The notes under the pieces were generated by a model. The model ran no database searches, was not told the origin of the DNA, and saw only the letters and a list, made by a program, of their open reading frames with translations. The position numbers were made by a program, and so were the translations under genes. From positions 1 through 58,619 of the forward strand of contig CACJWQ010000008.1 in NCBI GenBank assembly GCA_902597015.1: DNA of 58,619 nucleotides, read 5' to 3'. Source of the DNA: an uncultured Alphaproteobacteria bacterium. GTDB taxonomy: Bacteria > Pseudomonadota > Alphaproteobacteria > HIMB59 > GCA-002718135. Positions 41,819 through 50,990 of this stretch are shown here, piece after piece (positions within the stretch are counted from its first letter, which is position 1; the number at the start of each line of letters is the position of its first letter).

Positions 41819-43167
41819 TTCTTATTATTCTTAATATCAAATGTTTTAACTTCAAGTTCTTTATATTCATCTTCATTTAGTTTTATAACATTTGTCTTAG
41901 ATTTGGAAATAATTGAATTGACTACTTTTTCCTCGATAAGAGGCGCTCGAATTGTATCCAGTGATGAAGGATTTTTTTCAAAATATTCCATTATCTGCTT
42001 TTCTTGACCAGGATATTGCCTAGTATATTCTAATATCCCTTTGTTAATTTCTTCTTCAGATACAACAACTTTTTCTTCTGAGGCGATATGTTGCATTAAT
42101 AAACCAAGCTTTACTCTTCTTTCTGAAATTTTTTTATATCTTTTTTTAAGTTCATCATCTTTTAATAGCTTGTCATCCTCATCTAACGTATCTTCTTTTT
42201 TAGCTTGTTCTAAACGATTCCATATTTGATTAAAATCATCTTCTAATACTCCGTCAGGTAATTCAAATTTGTAATTATTATCTAAGAGATCCATTAATTC
42301 TTTTTTCTCTATTTGTTTAATACCATTCTCATATTGAGTTTTGATATTGCTAACTAAGAAATTTTTGAGGTCTTTTTCTGTTTTAAAACCATTTTTATCC
42401 AAAAAATCTTTTGTAAGTTCAAATTTAATTTTTTCTTCAATTGATATTATTTCAAAACGAAAAGTCGTCTTTTTAAATTTGTCATCTTTAAGAATTTTAG
42501 ATAAATTGATTTTTAATTCTATTTTATCTCCAGCCTTTACCTTCCTTTCAATTAATTCTTTATTTAATCCTGGAAGTATTCCATCATCAAAACCTAAGTC
42601 AATGGGAAAATTTTTTTGAGATTTTAAATATTCTGGAAGGTCCTCTAAAGATGATTCAAAATTCACAATTACCCTATCTGTATTTTTAACCTGTCGAGAA
42701 CTTTCAATTTTTTTAAAATTTTTTTGTGAGTCAATAAAACTCTTAAATTGATTTTCTTCAGCTTTTTTATCTAATTCAATTTCATACTTATTAATTTTAA
42801 GATCTTTAAAATCTTTAAGTTTAATTTCAGGTTTTAAATCAAATTTTAAATTTATAGTTATTGGTTTATTTTTTTCGTAGTTACTAAGCTCAACTTTTGG
42901 AGCTCTAAAAAGAGAAAATTTTTTTTCATCAATTAATTTTTTTGTATTTGTATCTATTACTTTTTGAATTACTTCATTTAAGACATTATCTTCATATTTT
43001 TTTTTGACAATATTCAAAGGAGCTTTACCTTTTCTAAAACCAGGAATATTAACAGTAGGCAGTATTTGATTTATTTTATTATCAACTTCATTGTCAATTT
43101 CCTCATAAGGAATTTCTAATGAGTATTCTTTGTAAAGCTTTGTAGATTTTAATTCTTTTATATTCAT
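41815..43167 (-). CDS. tig: trigger factor
   Basis: Ribosome-bound chaperone and peptidyl-prolyl isomerase. The ribosome-binding loop appears as [18 protein letters not shown] in the N-terminal domain, the FKBP-like domain follows around residues 150-240, and the C-terminal chaperone arms are helical and charged. Length is 450 residues. It is the first gene of the tig-clpP-clpX-lon-hup run, just downstream of tRNA-Leu. Confidence 0.95.
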   Translation of the reverse strand: MNIKELKSTKLYKEYSLEIPYEEIDNEVDNKINQILPTVNIPGFRKGKAPLNIVKKKYEDNVLNEVIQKVIDTNTKKLIDEKKFSLFRAPKVELSNYEKNKPITINLKFDLKPEIKLKDFKDLKINKYEIELDKKAEENQFKSFIDSQKNFKKIESSRQVKNTDRVIVNFESSLEDLPEYLKSQKNFPIDLGFDDGILPGLNKELIERKVKAGDKIELKINLSKILKDDKFKKTTFRFEIISIEEKIKFELTKDFLDKNGFKTEKDLKNFLVSNIKTQYENGIKQIEKKELMDLLDNNYKFELPDGVLEDDFNQIWNRLEQAKKEDTLDEDDKLLKDDELKKRYKKISERRVKLGLLMQHIASEEKVVVSEEEINKGILEYTRQYPGQEKQIMEYFEKNPSSLDTIRAPLIEEKVVNSIISKSKTNVIKLNEDEYKELEVKTFDIKNNKK

Positions 43168-43183
43168 AATTCATCAAACCTAA

Positions 43184-43268
43184 TGGTAGGCCGGAAAGGA
43201 CTTGAACCTTCACACCTCGCGGCACTAGAACCTAAATCTAGCGTGTCTACCAATTCCACCACCGGCCC
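43184..43268 (-). tRNA. tRNA-Leu (UAG)
   Basis: Minus-strand class II tRNA with acceptor GGGCCGG/CCGGCCU (first pair G-U), discriminator A and encoded CCA. The anticodon loop UUUAGGU reads UAG and a long variable arm is present. Length is 85 bases. Confidence 0.96.
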
Positions 43269-43334
43269 TATTATTATTAGCCTTTTATGTACAATAAATT
43301 AAAAAACAATAGAGAAAATTAACTAAAAACAAAT

Positions 43335-43412
43335 TGGGGCGAACGATGGGATTCGAACCCACGGCATCAGGCACCACAAGCCTGCGCTCTAACCAACTGA
43401 GCTACGTTCGCC
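43335..43412 (-). tRNA. tRNA-His (GUG)
   Basis: Minus-strand cloverleaf with anticodon loop UUGUGGU reading GUG. Acceptor GCGAACG/CGUUCGC has the extra G-1 opposite discriminator C73, the known identity pair for tRNA-His, and CCA is encoded. The coordinates include G-1. Confidence 0.97.
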
Positions 43413-43464
43413 ATATAACTTAATTAAAAGTTTAATTTTTATATTAAATCGCTATATCAAAAAT

Positions 43465-44622
43465 ATGGAAGTTTCAAAAAGAATATTTAATTTAGAAACA
43501 GAAACAGCATTCTCTATTCTTGCTAAAGCCAATGATTTAGCAGCCAAAGGTAAAGATATTATCAATTTGGGAATTGGACAACCTGATTTTCCAACACCAA
43601 TGAATATTCAAGAAGCTGCTATTAAAGCAATTAAAGATGGTTATCATGGATATACTCCATCAAATGGTATACCTGAATTACGAGAAGCAATTTCAGAGTT
43701 AATACTTAACAAATACAAAACAATTATTAAACCGGAAAATGTTTTAATAACTCCTGGAGGTAAGCCAGTAATTTTCATTTCAGCATTATTATTAGGAAGT
43801 GAAGACAGAGAAATAATTTTTCCCGATCCTGGTTTTCCAATTTATAGATCAATGATTAAATACAGTGGTGCAAAAGCTATTCCATTGAAACTTTCAGAAA
43901 AAGATAATTTCGAAATTAATACTGAACAATTAAAAGAGTTAATTTCTGATAAAACAAGTTTGATTATAATAAATAATCCCAATAATCCAACAGGGTCATA
44001 TATGAACAAGAAAAAGATTATTGATCTTGTAAATTTTTTAGAACAGTACCCAAACATTTATATTTTAAGTGATGAAATTTATAGTAATATTATTTTTAAT
44101 AACGAGCAAATGCCATCATTATTAGAATACGAAAGTATAAGAGAGAGATTAATAGTTCTTGAGGGATGGAGCAAAACATATTGTATGACAGGTTGGAGAT
44201 TAGGGTGGAGTATATGGCCAGAAGATTTAATTGAACATGCAAACAAAATATGTGTAAATTATAATTCCTGCGCTACCTCAATTTCGCAATATGCAGGATT
44301 AGAGGCAATAAAAGGTTCTCAAAAAGAAATAACTAAAATTGTTAGTGAATTTCAAAAAAGAAAAGAGTACGTTTTTAATGAACTAAATAAATTAGAAAAA
44401 ATTTCTTGTTTTGAACCAGGCGGTGCTTTTTATGCGTTCCCAAATATCTCAAAGACTGGATTAAGCGGAAATAAATTTTCAGAAGTAGCACTGCAAGAAA
44501 AAGGTGTTGCTTTAGTGCCTGGTTCAAGTTTTGGTGATAATGCTAGTGAATTTGTTAGAATAAGTTTTGCTAATTCTCTAGAAAACATTAAAGAAGCAAT
44601 TAAAAGATTATCTACAATATGA
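43465..44622 (+). CDS. pyridoxal phosphate-dependent class I/II aminotransferase
   Basis: Fold-type I aminotransferase of the aspartate aminotransferase family, probably acting on aspartate or an aromatic/other amino acid with 2-oxoglutarate. The N-terminal IINLGIGQPDFPTP, the cofactor-site NNPNNPTGSYM, the PLP Lys region GWSKTYCMTGWRLGW and the C-terminal substrate Arg region FVRISFANS are all present. Length is 385 residues. Its stop overlaps the glnB start by 4 bases, linking it to nitrogen regulation, but exact substrate cannot be told from sequence. Confidence 0.9.
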   Translation: MEVSKRIFNLETETAFSILAKANDLAAKGKDIINLGIGQPDFPTPMNIQEAAIKAIKDGYHGYTPSNGIPELREAISELILNKYKTIIKPENVLITPGGKPVIFISALLLGSEDREIIFPDPGFPIYRSMIKYSGAKAIPLKLSEKDNFEINTEQLKELISDKTSLIIINNPNNPTGSYMNKKKIIDLVNFLEQYPNIYILSDEIYSNIIFNNEQMPSLLEYESIRERLIVLEGWSKTYCMTGWRLGWSIWPEDLIEHANKICVNYNSCATSISQYAGLEAIKGSQKEITKIVSEFQKRKEYVFNELNKLEKISCFEPGGAFYAFPNISKTGLSGNKFSEVALQEKGVALVPGSSFGDNASEFVRISFANSLENIKEAIKRLSTI

Positions 44623-44960
44623 AAAAAATAGAAGCAATCATCAAGCCTTTTAAGCTTTCTCAAGTAAAAGAGGCTCTCCACGAAATTGGAATATCTGGAA
44701 TGACATTAATTGATGTTAAGGGTTTTGGAAGACAACGTGGATCGACTGGAGGCATGGATGCTAATGATGCTTATGATGATGAATTTTTAGCCAAAATGAA
44801 ATTAGAGGTAATTGTTGAAGATAGTCAAATCGATGAAGTTATAGAATCAATAAAATCTAGCGCATATTCTGGAAAAATTGGAGATGGTAAGATTTTTGTA
44901 TCCAATATAGAGCAAGTAATAAGAATAAGGACTGGTGAAAAAGACAGTGATGCTGTCTAA
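44619..44960 (+). CDS. glnB: nitrogen regulatory protein PII
   Basis: Trimeric sensor of 2-oxoglutarate, ATP and ADP. The core is canonical: MKKIEAIIKPFKLSQVKEAL, KGFGRQRG, SGKIGDGKIFV and VIRIRTGE. The T-loop is unusual: residues 42-53 (STGGMDANDAYD) have one more residue than the classical form and lose the usual Glu44, while a Tyr aligns with the uridylylated Tyr51. It is directly upstream of the glutamine aptamers and glnA, so the three probably act together. Length is 113 residues. Confidence 0.93.
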   Translation: MKKIEAIIKPFKLSQVKEALHEIGISGMTLIDVKGFGRQRGSTGGMDANDAYDDEFLAKMKLEVIVEDSQIDEVIESIKSSAYSGKIGDGKIFVSNIEQVIRIRTGEKDSDAV

Positions 44961-45001
44961 TTTTTCTTTACTTTTGTTTAAAAGCAAGTAATTAATCTAT
45001 A

Positions 45002-45052
45002 ATCGTTCAACTCTTTTAGAGTCGGAAGTAGGCATTGTGCCGAAGGAACGCA
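45002..45052 (+). ncRNA. glutamine riboswitch-like aptamer 1 (glnA RNA motif)
   Basis: The sequence matches the glnA RNA core. An outer stem CGUUC (45004-45008) pairs with GAACG (45046-45050), an inner hairpin ACUC/GAGU lies at 45010-45022, the invariant CGGAAGUAGG follows, then a GGCA/UGCC hairpin and GAAGGAACGC. This motif binds L-glutamine in characterised cases. It lies between glnB and glnA with no terminator before it. Confidence 0.9.
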
Positions 45053-45066
45053 TGCAAAAGTTATAA

Positions 45067-45121
45067 ATCGTTCAACCTATTTTTTATAGGTCGGAAGTAA
45101 GCCCAAAGCTGAAGGAACGCG
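45067..45121 (+). ncRNA. glutamine riboswitch-like aptamer 2 (glnA RNA motif)
   Basis: Second copy of the same fold: CGUUC (45069-45073) with GAACG (45115-45119), an inner hairpin ACCUAU/AUAGGU, the core CGGAAGUAAG and GAAGGAACGC. The paired stems differ in sequence from copy 1 but keep pairing, while the unpaired core is nearly identical, the pattern expected of a selected structure. It lies 87 bases upstream of the glnA start. Confidence 0.9.
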
Positions 45122-45207
45122 CATCAAAAGCAGATTTCATAACTAGAGCATGATTTAACCGGGTAACGCTGGATAGCATACCCTTTTGTTGAAGTAAGGA
45201 GATAGAT
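45122..45207 (+). promoter_or_regulatory. candidate expression platform and glnA ribosome binding site
   Basis: Between aptamer 2 and glnA there is a bulged hairpin at 45161-45183 (GGGTA pairs with TACCC, and inside it GCT with AGC). CAAAAG at 45125-45130 can pair with CUUUUG at 45183-45188. The AAGGAG ribosome binding site at 45196-45201 is just outside. No U-run terminator is present, so control is more likely at translation, which is inference. Confidence 0.45.
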
Positions 45208-46638
45208 ATGAAATTAAAAAGCTCGACTCCAAAAGATTTAATGTCTGAAATTAAAGATATGGACATTAAGATGGTTGATATGCGCTTTACTGATATACCA
45301 GGAACAACTCAACATTTTACAATACCAATTAAATTTTTAGACGAAGATATATTTTCTGACGGACTTGGTTTTGATGGATCTTCAGTAAGAGGTTTCCAAG
45401 AAATTCAAGATAGTGATATGATTGTTTTGCCAGATGCAACAACAGCTTATATTGATCCATTTTTTTCAGAAAAAACTTTAGCATTACATTGTAATATTAA
45501 AGATCCTGTAACTTTGGTTGATTATAGTCGTGACCCAAGAAATATTGCTAAAAAAGCTGAAGCATATTTGAAATCATCTGGTATTGGCGATACAGCATTT
45601 TTTGGACCAGAAGCAGAATTTTTTGTTTTTAATAACGTTCAGTTTGACTCAGGATCAAACTTTGCATTTCATGAAGTTGATTCTGTTGAAGGTACTTGGA
45701 ATAGTGGTGCTGATGAAAACCCAAACTTAGGTCATAAACCTAGACATAAAGAAGGTTATTTTCCTTTACCGCCAGTTGATACACTTCAAGATGTAAGAAC
45801 TGAAATGGTAATGACAATGCAAGACATTGGTCTTACAGTTGAAGCACATCACCATGAAGTTGCAACAGGTGGACAATGTGAAATTGATTTAGAATTTTCG
45901 CCTTTACTAAAAATGGCTGATGATATGATGAAATATAAGTACGTTGTTAAAAATGTTGCTAGACAACATGGAATGACAGCTACATTTATGCCTAAACCTT
46001 TATTCGAAGATAATGGTTCAGGTATGCACGTTCATCAAAGTGTTTGGAAAGACGGTGACACATTAATGTATAAAGAGGGTAACTATGCTAACCTAAGTGA
46101 TTTAGCTCTAAATTATATTGGCGGTATACTTAAACATGCACCTGCTCTTTTAGCTTTTTGTGCTCCTACTACTAATTCTTATAAAAGATTGGTCCCAGGC
46201 TTTGAGGCTCCGGTGAACATTGTTTACTCTCAAAGAAATAGAACTGCATCTGTTAGAATTCCTGCTTATTCTCAAAGCCCTAAAGCAAAAAGAATGGAAT
46301 TTAGATGTCCAGATCCAAGTGCAAATCCATACTTAGCATTCTCAGCAATGTTAATGGCAGGATTAGATGGAATTAAAAATAAAATTAATCCTGGTGATCC
46401 AACAGATATAAATCTCTATGCTGCTAGCGATGAAGTTTTGTCTAAAATTCAATCTACGCCTGGATCTTTAGCTGAATCTCTTGAAGCTCTTGAAAAAGAT
46501 CATGCATTTTTATTAGAGGGTGATGTTTTCACCAAAGATGTAATTGAAACTTATATTAGCTATAAAAAAGAGAGTGAGGTTGACCCTATTAATATTAGAC
46601 CTCATCCACACGAGTTTAAACTATACTACGACGTGTAG
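45208..46638 (+). CDS. glnA: glutamine synthetase type I
   Basis: ATP-dependent ammonium assimilation, making glutamine from glutamate. Beta-grasp and catalytic domains are complete: [56 protein letters not shown] with metal-binding His (as [11 protein letters not shown]), and [20 protein letters not shown]. Length is 476 residues. The adenylylation-loop Tyr is kept in INLYAASDE, though the usual DLPPEE after it is lost. ATG is 6 bases after AAGGAG. Control is probably through the two upstream aptamers. Confidence 0.97.
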   Translation: MKLKSSTPKDLMSEIKDMDIKMVDMRFTDIPGTTQHFTIPIKFLDEDIFSDGLGFDGSSVRGFQEIQDSDMIVLPDATTAYIDPFFSEKTLALHCNIKDPVTLVDYSRDPRNIAKKAEAYLKSSGIGDTAFFGPEAEFFVFNNVQFDSGSNFAFHEVDSVEGTWNSGADENPNLGHKPRHKEGYFPLPPVDTLQDVRTEMVMTMQDIGLTVEAHHHEVATGGQCEIDLEFSPLLKMADDMMKYKYVVKNVARQHGMTATFMPKPLFEDNGSGMHVHQSVWKDGDTLMYKEGNYANLSDLALNYIGGILKHAPALLAFCAPTTNSYKRLVPGFEAPVNIVYSQRNRTASVRIPAYSQSPKAKRMEFRCPDPSANPYLAFSAMLMAGLDGIKNKINPGDPTDINLYAASDEVLSKIQSTPGSLAESLEALEKDHAFLLEGDVFTKDVIETYISYKKESEVDPINIRPHPHEFKLYYDV

Positions 46639-46660
46639 AATTATACTTGTATCTATAAAG

Positions 46661-46686
46661 AAAACCGCCTTAGGGCGGTTTTTTTT
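46661..46686 (+). terminator. Rho-independent terminator after glnA
   Basis: A GC-rich hairpin AACCGCC/GGCGGTT with a TTAG loop is followed by a run of eight T residues. It ends the glnA transcript 22 bases after the stop codon and is the clearest terminator in the window. Confidence 0.93.
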
Positions 46687-46722
46687 ATGTTTTTAGAACA
46701 ACACTTTTGATAAGAAATATTT

Positions 46723-48657
46723 GTGGCTAAAAAATCTACTTATAATGCCAAAGATATTGAAGTACTTGAGGGTCTTGAGCCAGTTCGTAAAAGACCAGGT
46801 ATGTATATTGGAAGTACAAATCAAGATGGTCTTCATCATTTAGTTAACGAAGTACTAGATAATAGTATAGATGAAGTTTTAGCTGGTCACGCGACCGATA
46901 TAAGTTTTCAATATAAAAAAGATGGTTCGATAAAAATAAAAGATAATGGAAGAGGTATTCCTATTGATTTTCATCCAAAATATAAAAATAAAAGAGCACT
47001 TGAAGTAGTTTTAACTACACTTCACGCAGGTGGTAAATTTAACAGTAATGCTTACAAAACTTCTGGTGGATTACACGGGGTTGGGATTTCTGTTGTAAAT
47101 GCATTAAGTTCTTTATTACAAGTTCAGGTATTCAAAGATGGAAAAGTGTATAGACAAGATTACTCAAAAGGAAAGGTTAAGACAAAAATAAAAATTGAAA
47201 AATGTAGCAAAAAATTAAAAGGTACAGAAATTTCTTTTATTCCAGATGAAACTATATTTGAAGAAACACAATTTGTTCCAAAAAAATTATATAATTTTAT
47301 AAATATGAAATCAGTATTAGTTGGAGGTACAACTATCAACTTTGAAATTGATAAAGAATTAATAAAAGATAAAACACCTAACAAAAAAAGTTTTTTTTAT
47401 AAAAAAGGAATTGAAGATTATTTTCAATTAGAATACGCAAATAACTCTAAATTATTTGAAAAAAATTTTATATTAAAATCAAAAATTAAAGATAATGAAA
47501 ATTTTGAAACTTTAATTTCATTTAATACAAATGAAAATTCAAGTTTAATGTCATATTGTAACACTATTGAAACACCAGATGGCGGCTCTCATGAAAATGG
47601 TATTCGTAATGGAATTCTAAAAGCTATAAAACTTTATGGCCAAAAAAATCAATTCTCAAAAATCAGTAATATCAATCACAGTGATATTTTTGATTACTCT
47701 AACGTTATTATTTCAATCTTTATAAATGATCCAAGTTTTGAAGGCCAAACTAAAAAGAGAATAATAATGCCAAATTTACAAAAAGAAATTGAAACAAAAA
47801 CACAACAAGAATTTTTATTATGGTTAAATGCTAATAAGAAAAATTCAAAAATACTTTTAGATAATTTAATAGAAAGAGCTCTTCAAAGAACTGATTTATC
47901 AAAAATTAAAGAGTTAGATAGAAAAAGTATTAAAGAAAGAAATCGTCTTCCAGGTAAACTAGTAGATTGTTCGAGTAAATCAATAAAAGATTCTGAAATC
48001 TTTATTGTTGAAGGCGACAGTGCTGGAGGTTCTGCTAAGCAAGCAAGAAATAGAGAATTTCAAGCAATACTTCCATTAAGAGGCAAAATATTAAATGTTT
48101 ATAATGTTGGGCTATCTAAAATTGCTGATAACAATGAAATACAAAATCTTATTCAATCTTTAGGTTGTGGTATTGGAAAAAACTTTGAAATTTCAAAACT
48201 TCGATATGAGAAAATAATTTTAATGACTGATGCGGACGTAGATGGTTCACATATTGCAACTCTACTTATTACTTTTTTTTATAAATATATGAAAAGTTTA
48301 ATTGATGAAAATAAACTATATCTAGCAATGCCTCCTTTATTTAAAATTTATAACAAAAATAAATCTTTTTACGCATATGATGAAAAAGAGAAAGATAAAT
48401 TAATTGAAAAAGAATTTAAGTCTGACAATTATAACATTACAAGATTTAAAGGTTTGGGTGAAATGCCAGCTGATCAATTGAAAGAGACTACAATGGATCA
48501 AAACAAAAGGAATCTAATATTGATTAACTCTGAAAAAGCTAAGAAAGATATGAAGAATACCGAAAGTTTATTCGAAACCTTAATGGGAAAACAAGCAGAG
48601 TTACGTTTTAAATTTATTCAAAATAATGCTAACTTTATTAAAAATTTAGACGTTTAA
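46723..48657 (+). CDS. parE: DNA topoisomerase IV subunit B
   Basis: ATPase subunit of the chromosome-decatenating topoisomerase. The GHKL ATPase has RKRPGMYIGSTNQDG, VNEVLDNSIDE and TTLHAGGKFNSNAYKTSGGLHGVG; the TOPRIM region has IVEGDSAGGSAKQARNREFQAILPLRGK and MTDADVDGSHI. The 644-residue length and NQDGLHHL reading favour ParE over GyrB, which is longer. The start codon is GTG at 46723. glpK starts 3 bases after its stop. Confidence 0.9.
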   Translation: MAKKSTYNAKDIEVLEGLEPVRKRPGMYIGSTNQDGLHHLVNEVLDNSIDEVLAGHATDISFQYKKDGSIKIKDNGRGIPIDFHPKYKNKRALEVVLTTLHAGGKFNSNAYKTSGGLHGVGISVVNALSSLLQVQVFKDGKVYRQDYSKGKVKTKIKIEKCSKKLKGTEISFIPDETIFEETQFVPKKLYNFINMKSVLVGGTTINFEIDKELIKDKTPNKKSFFYKKGIEDYFQLEYANNSKLFEKNFILKSKIKDNENFETLISFNTNENSSLMSYCNTIETPDGGSHENGIRNGILKAIKLYGQKNQFSKISNINHSDIFDYSNVIISIFINDPSFEGQTKKRIIMPNLQKEIETKTQQEFLLWLNANKKNSKILLDNLIERALQRTDLSKIKELDRKSIKERNRLPGKLVDCSSKSIKDSEIFIVEGDSAGGSAKQARNREFQAILPLRGKILNVYNVGLSKIADNNEIQNLIQSLGCGIGKNFEISKLRYEKIILMTDADVDGSHIATLLITFFYKYMKSLIDENKLYLAMPPLFKIYNKNKSFYAYDEKEKDKLIEKEFKSDNYNITRFKGLGEMPADQLKETTMDQNKRNLILINSEKAKKDMKNTESLFETLMGKQAELRFKFIQNNANFIKNLDV

Positions 48658-48660
48658 TTT

Positions 48661-50142
48661 ATGAAAAAATATTTTTTGGTAATAGATCAAGGAACAACAA
48701 GTTCAAGAATTGTACTGTATAATAAAAAATTTGAAATATTCGATATTATCCAAAAAGAATTTAAACAATATTTTCCCAATGAAGGATGGGTAGAACATAA
48801 TGCAACAGAAATTTGGGATGATGTTAGAAATTTAATTTCAAAAATATTAAGAAAAAATAACTTAAATTCAAAAAATATAATTTCAATTGGAATTACCAAT
48901 CAAAGAGAAACAACAGTTTTGTGGAATAAGAAAACTGGGAAACCAGTTTACAGAGCAATAGTCTGGCAAGATAGAAGAACAGCTAATCTTTGTGAAAATT
49001 TAAAAAGAAAAGGGATTGATAAAAAAATTCAAAAAATAACTGGTCTAGAGCTTGATCCATATTTTTCAGCTACTAAAATTAAATGGATTATTGATAATGT
49101 TAAGGAAGTAAATAAGAATTTAAAAAATAATAATTTACTTTTTGGAACAATAGACACCTGGCTATTATGGAAATTAACCAAGGGAAAATCTCACCTAACA
49201 GATATATCAAATGCCTCAAGAACCATGATTTTTGATTCTCAAAAAGAGCAGTGGTCTGACAAAATTTTAAAAATATTTAATATTCCAAAAAATATCTTAC
49301 CAACTGTAGTTGAAAATGCATATGATTTTGGCTCTACTAAATTATTTGGTGATTCAATACCAATTGGAGGCATGGCTGGAGACCAACAGTCAGCAACAAT
49401 TGGTCAAGCTTGTTTTAAAAAAGGGCAATCAAAAAGTACATATGGCACAGGCTGTTTTCTTCTAATGAATATTGGAGAAAAATTTAAATTATCTAAAAAT
49501 AGATTACTAACAACTGTTGCTTTTAAAATAAATGGTAAAAAAATGTTTTGCTATGAAGGAAGTATTTTTGTAGCAGGCTCTGCCATACAATGGCTTCGGG
49601 ATAATTTAAAATTTATAAAAGATTCTAGTGAAACTGATAAATTGTATAAAAAAGCTAATAAAGATGAAAGTTTATTTTTTGTCCCAGCCTTAACTGGACT
49701 TGGCGCCCCATATTGGAACCCTAATGCAAGAGGAACATTTTTTGGCATCACTAGAAATACGTCTAAAGAAGATATCATCAAAGCAACTTTGGACAGCCTA
49801 TCTTTTCAAACTTATGAATTAATTGAGTGTATGGAAAAAGATTCTAAGACAAAGATTAGTGAAATAAGAGTTGATGGAGGTATGGTTAAAAATAATAGCT
49901 TTCTACAAAGTTTAGCAAATATTTCTCAAATTAAAATTATTAGACCAAGTAATGTTGAGACTACTTCACTTGGCGCAGCATATCTTGCAGCAATTCAATC
50001 TGGATATTTAAAAAATACAAGCCAAATAAGTAAACTTTGGAAAAAAGATAAAACAGTAAAAGCAAATATTAACAAATCCATTTCAACTTCTAGTATTAGT
50101 AAGTGGAAATCAATTATAAATGTAGTCAATAATTTTTATTAA
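48661..50142 (+). CDS. glpK: glycerol kinase
   Basis: Phosphorylates glycerol to glycerol 3-phosphate with ATP. FGGY-family blocks are IDQGTTSSRIVLY at the N-terminus, IGITNQRETTVLWNKKTG, AIVWQDRRTA, GMAGDQQSATIGQACF and the C-terminal DGGMVKNNSFLQ and TTSLGAAYLAA. Length is 493 residues. No glycerol transporter or dehydrogenase gene is next to it. Its 3' end overlaps the convergent amidotransferase gene by 17 bases. Confidence 0.95.
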   Translation: MKKYFLVIDQGTTSSRIVLYNKKFEIFDIIQKEFKQYFPNEGWVEHNATEIWDDVRNLISKILRKNNLNSKNIISIGITNQRETTVLWNKKTGKPVYRAIVWQDRRTANLCENLKRKGIDKKIQKITGLELDPYFSATKIKWIIDNVKEVNKNLKNNNLLFGTIDTWLLWKLTKGKSHLTDISNASRTMIFDSQKEQWSDKILKIFNIPKNILPTVVENAYDFGSTKLFGDSIPIGGMAGDQQSATIGQACFKKGQSKSTYGTGCFLLMNIGEKFKLSKNRLLTTVAFKINGKKMFCYEGSIFVAGSAIQWLRDNLKFIKDSSETDKLYKKANKDESLFFVPALTGLGAPYWNPNARGTFFGITRNTSKEDIIKATLDSLSFQTYELIECMEKDSKTKISEIRVDGGMVKNNSFLQSLANISQIKIIRPSNVETTSLGAAYLAAIQSGYLKNTSQISKLWKKDKTVKANINKSISTSSISKWKSIINVVNNFY

Positions 50143-50947
50143 GATTTAACCAATTTGAAAGTTCTAAAGAATGGATTTCTTCATCAACTACATCATCATA
50201 TATATGTAATTCTTTTTTCTCAAGATTATCAGGGTTTTGTAAAATCATTTTTTCGTTTTCAAATTCTGATAAATTTTCATATACTTTTTGTTCCAACAAA
50301 ATATCTTTTCTCATTTCCATAAGTCCGGCCATCCATTTTGAATTAAATTCTGGATGGTATTGCACTGCCCAAACACTTGATTGATTTACTTCAAAACTTA
50401 TAGATTGGAATTGACTGATCTTATTTGAGGCTAGTACCTTAGTTTCTTTTGGAAGCTTTTCTGCTTCATCATAATGCCAACAGAGTGCATTAAATGATTT
50501 TTTTTTGTTTTTGTACATAGGATGAATTTCACCATCTTGATTTAATGTAATATTCTTAGCTAAAACTGCTTCAAGGCCATTTGGATTTTTTCTTACTTTA
50601 CCTCCTGCAGCAGTTACTAAAACCTGAAGCCCCCAACAACTTCCAAATATTTTATTTTTTCTTTTAAATAATTCTTTAGCTAGCTCTATTTGATTTGTTA
50701 TGGATTTTGTCATGTTATATATATTAAGTAAGCTTCCTGTCCAAGCAACCGCTTCGAAATCGTCAAGACTTATACCTAAAGGAAGATAATTATTATGAAC
50801 AGCAGGATGAATTGTTGTAATATTGATAGATGAACTAGAATATTTTTTTAAAATTTTTTCATATACTTGAAATTGAGTATCCATACCCAATTTTGTATAT
50901 CGATCAGAAGCTTCTTTTTCATTTCCATCGACTAATAATATGTTCAT
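50126..50947 (-). CDS. class I glutamine amidotransferase-like protein
   Basis: A free-standing GATase1-fold protein of 273 residues. The nucleophile elbow is FGSCWGLQVL (Cys104) and the other triad members are His198 and Glu200 in VQYHPEF, so glutaminase activity is plausible. The GMP-synthase-like class includes uncharacterised and gamma-glutamyl-hydrolase-type members, and the acceptor substrate cannot be told. The last 60 residues after the triad are a helical, charged tail. It is divergent from the iolE-like gene across 43 bases. Confidence 0.8.
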   Translation of the reverse strand: MNILLVDGNEKEASDRYTKLGMDTQFQVYEKILKKYSSSSINITTIHPAVHNNYLPLGISLDDFEAVAWTGSLLNIYNMTKSITNQIELAKELFKRKNKIFGSCWGLQVLVTAAGGKVRKNPNGLEAVLAKNITLNQDGEIHPMYKNKKKSFNALCWHYDEAEKLPKETKVLASNKISQFQSISFEVNQSSVWAVQYHPEFNSKWMAGLMEMRKDILLEQKVYENLSEFENEKMILQNPDNLEKKELHIYDDVVDEEIHSLELSNWLNLNKNY

Positions 50948-50990
50948 ATTTATCTTTATTTTTCATCTATCATGAAATATGTAAAACTTC

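Noticed and set aside
44998-45003. TATAAT hexamer just before glutamine aptamer 1, as a glnA promoter
   Set aside because: A start about 7 bases downstream would fall inside the outer stem of aptamer 1 and destroy it, and the -35 match is poor. The same TATAA-like bases precede aptamer 2, so they are more likely part of the repeated unit.
46723-48657. Calling this gene gyrB
   Set aside because: The 644-residue length, the N-terminal sequence and the lack of a GyrB-type extension favour ParE; a separate gyrB is expected elsewhere in the genome.
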